Assembly (NCBI GenBank): GCA_964017195.1
Contig: OZ024891.1
Span: forward strand, 4,645,494-4,709,493
Length of the DNA stretch: 64,000 bases
Reading direction: 5' to 3'
Source of the DNA: Siderastrea radians
Taxonomy: Eukaryota > Cnidaria > Anthozoa > Scleractinia > Rhizangiidae
A program made the translations under genes and the position numbers. Shown piece after piece: positions 36,781-47,300 of this stretch (positions within the stretch are counted from its first letter, which is position 1; each line of letters starts with the position of its first letter). The notes under the pieces were generated by a model, which saw nothing but the letters and a program-made list of their open reading frames with translations, did no database searches and was not told where the DNA came from.

Positions 36781-39633
36781 TCACTCGCACTTTTTACAGC
36801 TTTTCATTCTGAGATTGTATTCCTCTTCAATGTTAAAAGCTGACACTGCGATGCCCATCTGTCCAGCATAATATGTTGTCATGATCAGAGCTCTTGCCCA
36901 TGGGATGGGGAAGCAAAATTTGTTTAAAGCGATGAGATTGTCTGAGATGTAGAACATGGTAGCACCAAAGCAAGCACTCATCCTGGTCCAACGACACAAA
37001 CCATTCTCTTCGATTTGATTTTGGACGCAAGTAATTGCCCGCCACAACATCCCAGTAATGACGATTCCGTAGATGAGAACAGCAATCACAAGTTTTCCTT
37101 TTAATCCAGGATAACATACGTAGTACATGAAGACTCCTGGAAAGAGGCACAACAGCAACACAGGAAGGTTTCTCAGCTGGAACGGTTGGAACCCAAAAGC
37201 TCTTATATACAAAATGTGTGCGATACCAAATGCGATCATCCCATGGATAAAATAGGTGTTTTTCCACACAAGGAAGACATCGCCAATGCCCGAGAAAATA
37301 AGACCCAAGAGAATACGTCTGCTGTAGTTGTGTTGCTTCTCCAGGCTTATCCCCTGCAGGCTGACGAACCCACACAAACAAAGGATCGGCAGAATTTTAA
37401 GGATGGCGGCAAAGACTGTTGGTTTCTCATGTTCTGGAAGCCATGCCACAAAGTATACACATACAGTCTTCAGGAATGGGACAAGTTTAGGACCAACACT
37501 TTTAACCTTAAAAGAAACAAAGATGTTATTAAAATCAAGGCACTTTAAAATATTTCCTACAGCGTTTTCCCTGATACGATGCGGAGGCATGAAGGGCATG
37601 TGTAGCAGCAAAACGTAAACGTCCTCTGAGACATGTTCTTTTGGGATGATTGTGCATTTGAGCACCGCTCAGTCCATTGATACCAACTGCATTGTCAGTT
37701 TGGATATGGGTTTGCCACATTCATCATGCATGATGTAAGTAGTCATCCAAGAAGTGAAGAAATGAACTGGTCACACAAGACGTAACTTGTCAAGATTGGC
37801 TAACATAAAATTAATTTTGATAGCATGTCACACTTCTTACTAGGATTTCAAACGATTTTGTGAGTTCCAAAATGTATGTCCACGTGAAATAATCTTCAAA
37901 ATTGACAAAGCCACAAAAATTCAGTAGTCTTACGGGTTTGCATTCCGGTAATTCGACTGTATTTTTGGGCACTTTTGGAGCAAGCATGTACGTCATGACA
38001 CTGTGTTTACCAACATGTTGCACCATGCTTGGAACATGTTGAAACATTTTCACAGTAATGGTCTGTGAAAATCATGTAAACAATAAATTATTGTTTTCTC
38101 AATCCCATGTCCATGTCTAGGTGGACTGATCTTAAGCAGGTAGTCTGCTACAAAACACAAAATAGACTTCCCAATGTGCTCCCACTTGGAGTCTCCAAAA
38201 TGCCACATTCATTTACTTGGATGGCTCACAAGCTTGTTAATGAATTGATATTAAACTCCTTAACTGACAGATCTGTTCATTACATATTGGTTTTCACTAT
38301 GAATCCTTCACTTTGTGATCAATTATTCTCCTGTAATTAATTTGAAAGATCACTAGTATTGGAACTCAAACTTTTCCTCTACACTCTCAACTAGAAGTTT
38401 GGGGAGCCTTGGGATACCCAAAAGAAAATTAAAAGGAAAACCTTGTTCCTATCTTTCTTTTTTTAATATCAGTGTCATTTTTGTTTTTGTTTTGTTTTTA
38501 ACTTGGAAATGCAACCCAAGTAATATTTGCCCATGTCTACATTGAGTAATATAGATAAATATTCATGAAACAGAATAAACACACGCAAGCAGAGACAAAC
38601 ATCCTGGTGGACGGACCCCCACGTTTTCATTTACATTTCACCCTTGAGTCACCTTCACTGCAGCCCTGCCCCCCGTCCACCCCTACCAAGCCCACATGTT
38701 TGCCTACGAGCGCATTTTGAGATTCCTACCGGTGTACACAATGCAAATAGACATTAAGTTCAGTTTGAATATTTTTGATCATTAGTTTAAATTTGAAAAA
38801 AAAAAGTTCCTTATCAACCGTAACGTCAACTGTCAAGTTATGATGACGAAAATCGAAATTTATCTACCATACTTGAAAACATGTGCGCGAATCAGTAACG
38901 ACCTTAACATTAAGCTTCTATAAAGGAAAGCTAAATTATTGAAAAGCAACCTTCTTGCTTTTTACATGCTTAACAGTCAATGAAAGATTTAACAGTTTTA
39001 AAACATGTTGCTGAACAGGGCTTCAAATTGAAGTAAACATCGAAAATTTCACTCCAGATCGTTAATTCCTTTTCAAAAACTGCGTTGGTCGGGGCCGGTG
39101 GCCGGCGCGACGAAACGGGAACTCTTGACTCTTCTCTTGTCCTTTTACTTATTCTTACAGTTTCTTTGAAATAATACAAATGAAATTCACAAAGTAACAA
39201 AAACAAGTGACTGCACTTAATTCCGGTGGTAAATACAAGATTGTGAGTCAAAGCAGACGAGAACTGTTACAATATTTCGCAGACCGACCGAAGTAAGTTA
39301 AGTCGGTGCGAAAAGCGGCAGGAAATTGCACAACAAAACGGCGTGAAACTTAGACCTTATTCGACAGGTGAAAACGAAGGTTTGAAATGACTTCTTCATT
39401 CAAAGCAAAGCGCATAAAAAGTGAAACAACGGGATTACAACAAAGGAAAAATTGTAAACACGGCCATGCCTCTGTGATATCTGGTGTAATATCGCGGGAA
39501 ACTTTTCGCTGAAAAACACGTTTAAAAGACAACGATTTCTCTAGATTGTACTTACCACTTCAGCTCTGTCTAATCTGTACTGTAAAATATACGAATCGAC
39601 TCGATCAGCGCAGTTTCTTTCGTTCTTTATCAT
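36781..39633 (-). CDS. TMEM86-like lysoplasmalogenase, copy 1 (complete)
   Basis: Two exons on the minus strand, 39556-39633 and 36781-37506, joined in phase 0, give 267 aa. Exon 1 starts MIKNERNCADRVDSY and ends RAEV at a GTAAGT donor. Exon 2 follows a TTTCTTTTAAG acceptor and starts VKSVGPKLVPFLK. The junction reproduces the TMEM86A consensus V-V-K-S-x-G-P-K-L-V-P-F. The protein is a multi-pass membrane protein of the YhhN/TMEM86 family with about eight helices. It carries the conserved GD (SGIGDVFLVW) and SD (YISDNLIALNKF) aspartates, thought to be catalytic. Members hydrolyse the vinyl-ether bond of lysoplasmalogens. Orthology to TMEM86A rather than TMEM86B is uncertain because this animal has its own duplicate next door. 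An ATG further upstream in frame would add a less convincing N-terminus. A perfect CRE lies about 108 bp upstream of the chosen start. Confidence 0.88.
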
Positions 39634-39740
39634 CGTTGCGTATTTCGATTCCCAACCGGTAAACTGAACTTTGCGGTCCGTGACTTGTGACTTATTTATT
39701 GCGCTAACTGCCGACACGTGACTACATTGACACAATTCTA

Positions 39741-39748
39741 TGACGTCA
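39741..39748. promoter_or_regulatory. Perfect cAMP-response element upstream of TMEM86 copy 1
   Basis: TGACGTCA, the full palindromic CREB/ATF consensus, about 108 bases upstream of the predicted start of the minus-strand TMEM86 gene. Function is inferred from position and sequence only. Confidence 0.5.
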
Positions 39749-41137
39749 CACGAGTGAGCGTAAATATTCTGTTTTTGCGTGCTTTTGTCCACAGCTGTGT
39801 AAAAGCAATATTTAGCAAGAATCAGAGCCATTATTATTAATGATTTCCTTGTGTGTTTCACAACGAAAGCTTATCTCAGGGAATAAACACTGCAGACTGC
39901 ATCAAGGAACGTGAAAGAGAAAGTTCATTCAAGGAGAATGTAACGTGATAAACTACAAAATTGTCACAAATTGCGAAAAAGTAATTTTACATTGTAACTT
40001 ACCTCCCAGAGATATTTTTAGACAGCGTTTCCCGGTCGCTAGGAGATTTAGAAGATCAAGAAAAATTCAGCCGAAAGATTTATCTTAAACTTTTTTATAA
40101 AATTGCTCGCGGTCACCTTCAATGACTCGGGAGGAAACTTGAGTTTAAAAAAATCTCCGGAGTTACGTTTATTCAAGGTTACTCAAGGTCGGGTGCCACA
40201 TGATCTCACCTAATAAAATCCTTCCGCAAATTCCGGGCAAAGCCTCCGGAAAAATGTATGTTCCAATGCATGTAGATTCTATTCTTGGATCTCTCCGTCT
40301 GAATATAAATCGTCAGAAGACTACCAGAACCGCAGCCTCTCTTTCGTCTCAATGAAAATTCACGAAAACGCGCTGGCTCTCGAAACGCACCAAGAAAGTT
40401 GCGCGCGTGTCGAGATTGACTGTTCGTTTCAGGGGAGGGGTAACTCATTACATACGTTATAACGAATTATTTGGGCCTAAAAACGCGTGGTTTTGTCTTG
40501 AAATAAATTTTTTACTGTTTTGGCCTGAAAAAGACAGTGAAAAGATTTAGAGTTAGGACTGGAATATAATTTGGACTGACAAGGGTTTCAAGTTCTGGGC
40601 CACCCAACTCCACCCTACACCCCAGGGTTTCATTCATCTTCCGTTGTTTGAATTTAATGTACAAGAAGTCGAATCATAGAAACTCTAATTTGAGCAGCAG
40701 ATACAGAGGCTGGATTTCTCAAGGCTCATATTTTGCAACTTCTATTATTTCTACTATTTTTACAAATATTGAAAAATGGAAATTCATATATACTACAACA
40801 CAGCAGCACTAGTATCCCAACAGATGTACATTTGAATTTTAATGTTTATCAGTATTATGAAGACTTGTGAGTCCATGACAGTGACAGTGCTCATTTTTTT
40901 CTGGGTTTCCTCCTTTTAAAATACAATGCTGATGAAATATCTGTTTTATAATTATACAACAGGTGTAAAAAGCTGAAAATAAGTTGAAAAAGTTTAATAC
41001 TGCCATAAGTGTAAATAGTCTTTTTTTAATTTTTGTTCTTTTTTAAAATTAATTTTTGAACATTATTTGGGATGGACTAGTCAGTATGGTTCCTGTGTTC
41101 CTTTCTAGTCCTTCCCCATATTACGGTCCCTCAAGAC

Positions 41138-41375
41138 ACGAACCCAAGTGGTGTAGCGGAAGTTTGTGACGAATATTTGTTTGGCCAGGTGAAAACCCGG
41201 GAATCTGGATCTAGATACCATGAAAAAACAAGAAAAGCGCCAGGGGTATTATAACCTGCCATTGTTCTCCCTCCCCCTGGGGTGTAAAATATATTACAGT
41301 CACTCAGTACGAGCCCTAGTGGTGTAGCGGATGGTTTGCGACAAATATTTGTTTGGCCGAGCAAAAACCGGGAGT
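41138..41375. repeat. Two-copy tandem repeat, ~171-bp spacing
   Basis: ACGAACCCAAGTGGTGTAGC at 41138 recurs as ACGAGCCCTAGTGGTGTAGC at 41309. Both are followed by GACGAATATTTGTTTGGCC or GACAAATATTTGTTTGGCC and a CCGGGAATCTGG / CCGGGAGTCTGG word. TGGTGTAGCGG resembles a tRNA A box, so a SINE dimer is possible. The minus frame across it is not a gene. Confidence 0.6.
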
Positions 41376-41635
41376 CTGGGGCAAGTGACTACGAAACAAA
41401 AACACGAAAAAAAAGGTTATTACTAGACCCCGTCCTGACAGCGGGGTAATGATGTTATCAAGATTATCATAGTAACTTAAGACCCAAAGTGGTCACTTGA
41501 AGTGTGGCCACTTGGAGAGAAAAAAACCTGGGTCTTGTTTTTAACCAGAGTTTTTGATAGGTAAACTCAAAGAAATTTTGAATTTCACAGAAGGAACTTG
41601 AAAAGTTAAGCTTGAATTGCTTCTATGTTTTGCAT

Positions 41636-44238
41636 TCAAGATGATTTTTCTTTACTAGTTTTTTGCACTTTAACCTGTTCAACAGTGAATGAAGACAAGG
41701 CAATTCCTAACTGTGCACCATAGTATGTCACCATGACAATGGCCCGAGCAGACGGAATTGGCAAATAAAACTTATTCATCCCAAGAATCAGGTCTGAAAT
41801 GCCAAATAAAATAGACCCGACACATGAACAAAGCTTGGTCCACTCCCATGCTTGGCTTCGCACAGAAACCTGGAGTCCCGTGACAGCTCTCCAGATCATG
41901 ATTGTTATCAGTAGCATGTAGCCCGCAATCAAACCTATGAGAATGCCTTCAAGGTTTGGCAGGTATAAGGAATATGTGTGCAGCGTTGGAACCATCAGAC
42001 CAACAAAAACTATTGGGTTTACTGGCTCAAAGCCAAATGCTGAAGCATAAAACAAATGGGCTACACCAAATGAAACCACCCCATAGCTAAAATGGGTAAG
42101 TTCCCAGACAATAAATATGTCCCCAAACATGGAGAAGATGAGACCGTATAGAATCCGTCGATTGTAGTCATGGATCACTGATAGACTCACTCCTTGCATG
42201 GCAACAAAACCACAGAGGCTCAGGATGGGAAGAATCTTGATCACTGCAGATAGCACAGAGGGGTTTTCTGCTTCAGGTAACCACAATATGAAGTAGATGC
42301 AGCATGTTTTGAAGAATGGAACAAGCTTGGGAGCTGCATGTTTGAACTGCCAAGGAAAAAAACATTAACATCAATAATGCACCAGTTTATGACTTTCCTT
42401 TCCAATATGCCATTTGCTAGCCTGGGAAAATATCAAACACCTCCAGTAACCTACCTCCCTTCCCCCCATATCCCCTGGAATTTTGGGGGGGGGGGAGGCT
42501 TAGAGCTTGACCCAGTGAACTTTATTTCCTGCCAAATGTAATAACTTCCCCTAGCTGATTCAAAATCTAACCCTTAAAATATTTTCCTTCTATCAGTCAA
42601 AATGGCAAAAATATAAACCCTATCTAAGTCCCTGGCATCTAACCGTATCCCTTCCCAGGACGTAGATTACCTTATCCCCCAAGTTATGGCCTCTTAACTG
42701 CTAGGTTGTCAGTGTTCTCCCCAATTTTCAGGGCAACAGGTAAATCAGTTTTCCAGGCCGGTAAAGCAGCCCGTTTGAAAATTCTTTTCCACACCGAAGT
42801 CGAAGTGCCGTCATAAGAGCCAGAATGTTACCCGTGAAACTAGCCGCTCAAACAGGTTTCAAAAACCGTACAGATAAACTTCAAGAAGAAAACGCTTAAC
42901 ACTGAACAACTTATGAATGTACTAACGTACACAGAAACGCCAAGAAGAGAAGTAAACATCTCACGAAAGGCACCAACGAAGATCTCCGGGGAGGAGATAA
43001 TGCTATATCAGCACTTACGAACATACCAACTTACGGATAAAAGTCGAGAAGATAACTAATACCGTACGAACGTGCTAACTTACAGAGAAATGTCAAGGAG
43101 ATAAAACTAACAACACCTACCGACAAACGGCGAAAAGATAACACTAATATTTTTGGAACTGATTTTAACGTACAGAGAAACGTCGAAAAGAAAAGGCTAA
43201 CATGATGAACGTACTAACGTACAGAAACGCCCAGAAGACTAATACCTTAGGAACGTACTAAAATACGGAGAAACAATGAAAAGATAGGATTAACATCTTA
43301 TAAACGTAGAAACGTACGGAGAAATGTCGAGAAATCTTTTCACAATTCAATCCAATAGTATATCTATATCAAATATTTTGGATATTTGTAATCCAGGCCT
43401 TAGCATGTGGTTCTAGCCGGTAACAAGCGGTGCTACAAGCGGTAAATTTTACCGGTTACCGCCTGATAAGGAGAACACTGGGTTGTAGCCCCACTTATTT
43501 CCTAGGTTGTAGCCCCACTCTCCCCAGGTTGTATTCCCATTCTCCCTAGGTTATGGCTATAACCCAGGTGGAGCCTACCCAGGTTGTATCCTACTTACTT
43601 CTCCTGCAATTATACAAAAGGGTACCTGAGCATAAAGGAGAAAATTCCAGAGTGATGACGTAGCACCAAAAACCCAGCACTACAAACCAATGAAAATCAC
43701 TCAAACCTACATCTGTGTAGGCAAGAGTCCAATAGGGTCATGGGCTCCGGGTGTAGGGGAAGGGTGGGGTAAGTAGGGGCCTGGAAAAAGGGGGCAGGGG
43801 GCAAGAATGAGATAAAAGAAATAATGTAGAAAAAGAGATAAAACAAAAGAAAAAATGGAGCTGCAAACTGTAACTAGTCATGGAAGTGGTCAAAATTAGT
43901 CTGGGCACTAAAAAAGGGATTGCAAGAATCGTTTCTTCTGGATCATACCTTATGAAAAGCAGGACAGATACAAACATCGTTTTTGAAGGACGTAAGATTT
44001 TGGATCTCACAAACAAGGTCCTCAGAATTAAGCTTATTAAAATCAAATGGACAAGAATTGCGTGACCTTTTATAGTAGGTCAACAGATGTATTGAAGTTT
44101 TTAAAAGAACTTCCCAAAAAATTTGTATATGTAGGTTACTTCGATTGCATTACTCACCACGTCGATAGGTGTAAGTTCATATTTTGAGGAAAATACGTTG
44201 GTACGGCTGCTCGAAGAACCACGCCGAGTTTCTGCCAT
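41636..44238 (-). CDS. TMEM86-like lysoplasmalogenase, copy 2 (complete)
   Basis: Two minus-strand exons, 44158-44238 and 41636-42346, join in phase 0 to 263 aa. Exon 1 reads MAETRRGSSSSRTNVFSSKY and ends LTPIDV at a GTGAGT donor. Exon 2 follows TTGGCAG and starts FKHAAPKLVPFFK. It keeps the family landmarks: GD in SMFGDIFIVW, SD in FGISDLILGMNKF, and PSARAIVMVTYYGAQLG near the end. The helix pattern matches copy 1. The intron sits at the same place and phase as in copy 1, so the two arose by tandem gene duplication. The gene is head-to-head with RRP15, start codons 133 bp apart, and probably shares a promoter region. Its intron holds a minisatellite-bearing transposon-like insertion. Role inferred from the family: lysoplasmalogen vinyl-ether hydrolysis in internal membranes. 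Confidence 0.88.
42710..43480. mobile_element. Element with CAGTGTTCTCC ends and 6-bp duplication
   Basis: The left end CAGTGTTCTCC and right end GGAGAACACTG are exact inverted repeats, immediately flanked by GGTTGT at 42704-42709 and 43481-43486. The right end continues inward with CGGTAACCGGTAAAATTTAC in reverse complement. The left end has similar but degraded GGCCGGTAAAGC. The interior is a degenerate minisatellite. It lies in the intron of TMEM86 copy 2. A 6-bp duplication does not fit the usual 8 bp of hAT elements, so I leave the superfamily open. The target itself is in a local GGTTGTAGCCCC repeat, which could mimic a duplication. Confidence 0.65.
42850..43335. repeat. Degenerate minisatellite (~50-65 bp units)
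   Basis: About eight diverged copies containing ACGTACTAACGTACAGAGAA, then a CGTCGAGAAGATAA-like word and TAACA. Spacing is irregular. The array fills most of the interior of the element at 42710-43480. Confidence 0.65.
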
Positions 44239-44371
44239 GTTTCGAACAAACTTTCCACAGTGACGCAGTCAAAAGAATTTTCGCAACACTCTCTAAGAGA
44301 GAGGCCTGGTAACACAGCTACACTGAAGTGAGCCCGCAATCTTTGGTCAGTTGATAAAATACCGAAACAAA
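44239..44371. promoter_or_regulatory. Bidirectional intergenic region, TMEM86 copy 2 / RRP15
   Basis: Only 133 bp separate the two divergent start codons, so both 5' UTRs and core promoters must fit here or overlap. No TATA box is obvious. A perfect CTCTCT-A-AGAGAG palindrome lies at 44289-44301, and TGACGCAG, a CRE/AP-1-like word, at about 44261. Confidence 0.6.
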
Positions 44372-47300
44372 ATGGCGGTCGAAAGTGAAGGCAAACACGA
44401 AGATTTTGGCACAACTCTTTCGGATCTGGAAGAGGGGTTGGAGAGTAAAGGTTAGCTTTATGAAATGTTTGACCTCCTAGTTTTTAGCTTCCTTTGGACA
44501 ACTACATTGAAAATCAATGCAATATGTATCCACGTGCATGTGTTGAACTTTATAAGCTCATATCATCGAACGAACTCGTTACCAATTTGTTTTCAGAAAT
44601 CAGATCTTAGCATCTCTTCTGTTAAGAGAGAGAGCTAAGTTGTTTATCTTTGACAGTAAGAATTTACAATTTATGAGATGTGGTTCTTGTAAGGTTCGTC
44701 GTATGTTGTGGAGTTCAATGCACTATTAATTAAAGGCCTGCAGTCAATTCACGTTTTGAGTTTATGCCCTATTTTATAGCAAGGGAAAATTGGAACTTGG
44801 AGTAGTGTCAAATATAAAAGCATTTTTTCTAAGCTGCCTTGTAATGTAACTCCTCCTCCCACTCCACCCTCCAAAAAAAACGAAAAAGTTAAAAAAGTTA
44901 CCTCCGTATATTTAACTCATTACCGGCCGCGTGTTTTTTGATCGATTCGCTAAATTAGCAGTTGGTAATAAACAACCCGATGTGCAGTACGAAACGACAA
45001 TTTATAGGCTCGAAAACACAACACTCACTTGATCTAGAATAGTTAGAATTTCTAACTTTCGAATAAAATACACCAGTTGTCAATTAAGAATTAGCCAAAA
45101 ATACAATCTTGAAGTCAAAATTTTGAAAATTTACGCAAGAGATTCACATGTTGTCTCGCGCGTGAAATCAAACCACAACAGAGGATTTGTGTGTGTTTAG
45201 GTCAGATTACTATTTTTGGAAATTTCATGAACGAAGATTCGCAGAAGAGGAGACAGTAAGCTTTTCTAAATAACACATTTATTAATACACGCCTTTATTC
45301 GTTTCTGAAAACCAAACGCGTTCAATTCTTTCTTCGAGGGAAGCTACGCGCAAGCGATTTCGCTCGATGTGCAAGTTATTTTGAAGAGCATTTACTGATG
45401 CGAACTGTGCACGTTTTTCAAAACTTTTACGAAAACTTTAAGAAATACAAAGAATCCTTCAATTAAGAAGTTATTTCGGTAAAAATTTACAATCAAATGT
45501 GTAATTTACTCTACCGTAGACTCGTAGAAGTGCTTGAGCATTTCCCAGAAAGTCCGCAGTTCGAAAAATCTCTTGCGATGCAAGATTGTCCTTCGCTTTG
45601 ACAAAACAGCTGTTCGTCCTCGAAAGATGGTTTCTTCGCTCTAAAAGCTCTAAATTCCATCGCTTAACTTGTCGAGTGTTCCTTAGAGCTTCTTCTTTCA
45701 ATTTTTAAGTTTCAAAAGGTAATCCTTCCTTCCGAGAGCGAGATATTGCCATCTTGAAAATTCACGCGTGAAGAGCACGGCAGCCATTTTGAGTGAAATG
45801 TGATCTTCTTGGAGAGTGACAAAAAGTCTTCCCTTCTAGGGCCCCCTCAAGCCTTCAAATATATGCGCAGTTGGTGGATTCTGATTGGTTGAACATTCCC
45901 AAAGACAACTAGGACAAAAGGGGACCAAAAAAGCCTTTCTAGGGGAGGCTGGGGCCAAAAGTGAACACGCGCAAAATCAAGGCCGGCTCAGCCCGGCACG
46001 GACGTTAACCGGTTAATAGTTGAAAATTATTTTTGAACCCAGGTGACAATGAAGACACAAATGAAGGCTGGGCAGATGCTATGGCAAGAATTCTTGAAAA
46101 GCAGCTTCCAGATGACAAGGTATTACAATCGGGAAGTAATTTATTGGTGAAACATTAAAAAAAAGAGACCATCAGCCAGAGAGTTCAGTGGGTATGTCTA
46201 TGCTATAATAATAAATGAAATAAATAAATAACCTTTATTTATGCGCAGTTATATATGTGTTACAGCCATAGGCTTGTGGGGCTGTGTATGCAAAACAAAT
46301 ATCTGGAAAGACATACCAAACTGACTAGAACAAGTAAGAATCCCATCTGGCAGGAGGCAAGCCAGTTGGCTGTCTACAAGCATGCCCTAGGAGTAGAACT
46401 TGGGGCTACCAAGAAACAACTCCAGCTAGTGGCCAACGCGGGATTTGAACCTGGGGCCGCCGAGTTCAAATCCAGTGCCCTAAACCACTTGACCATGCTT
46501 GCTCCTTACTCGGCCTTGCTGTTTCCTTTCTCAGCCATGCTGCCTCCCTACTCAGCAATACTGTTTTCCTCTTCTTGGCCATGCTGCCTCCCTACTCAGC
46601 CATGGTGCCTCCCTACTCAGCCATGCTGTCTCCCTACTTAGCCATGCTGCCTCCCTACTCAGCCATGCTGCCTCCCTTCTCAGCCATGCTGCCTCCCTAC
46701 TTGGCCATGCTGCCTTCCTATGAGCTGCTAGGTAGTATTAGCATTAGTAATATGCTACACTGGCTGTCATAATGAGGAGGTCATATCAAAGGAGTATTTG
46801 TAATGTCGGATTTCACTTTAGTATTATTGTGGTCTCTTCTCTAGCCTCCTGTGTTAATGAAATACAAGAAGGTTGAAAAGCGAAGAGCTGAGAAAAAAGA
46901 AGAACAAATCTCAAAGAAGGTAAAAAATACTGTGACTGCAAATGATGTCATGTTTTAACCATTGTTTTCTTATGAGTTTCAAACCATGTCTTCTAATTTT
47001 CCTCTATTTCCCCTTAAGCGGAAAGCTCAAGAACGGCATTCCATGCTTGAAAAAGACCGAGTCAAACCAGATGGTTCAACATTAGATTATGAAAAGAACT
47101 TAGCAAAAATAGCGACTCGAGGAGGTAATTGTCAAGATTATTTTATGAACTAGTTAAAAATTACTTGATTTCCAAACCCAGATGTTGTGTTGCATTATAA
47201 GTGGATATTTAATTTATTCACCAAAGTGGAAATAAATAGTGGTGGATAGTTGCTGAACCACATAGCGACGAGGTAAATATCTACCACACTTCACCAACAC

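Larger units (their letters stand above)
39634..41635. other. Spacer between the two TMEM86 copies
   Basis: It contains the promoter side of copy 1 and the 3' flank of copy 2. A CRE sits at 39741. The minus frame 40206-40448 has no recognisable domain. A two-copy repeat occupies 41138-41375. No other gene seen. Confidence 0.5.

Noticed and set aside
36833..37381. 182-codon minus-strand ORF
   Set aside because: Out-of-frame shadow of the TMEM86 copy 1 last exon.
39541..39861. Longer N-terminal extension of TMEM86 copy 1 starting MKHTRKSL
   Set aside because: It would add about 76 residues unlike any TMEM86 N-terminus and would place the perfect CRE inside the coding sequence. The shorter start at 39633 matches family length.
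44920..46018. Possible 1.1-kb element in RRP15 intron 1 bounded by ACCGGCCGCGTG / GGCCGGCTCAGCCCGGCACG
   Set aside because: The terminal similarity is weak and I could not align the ends convincingly or see a target duplication.
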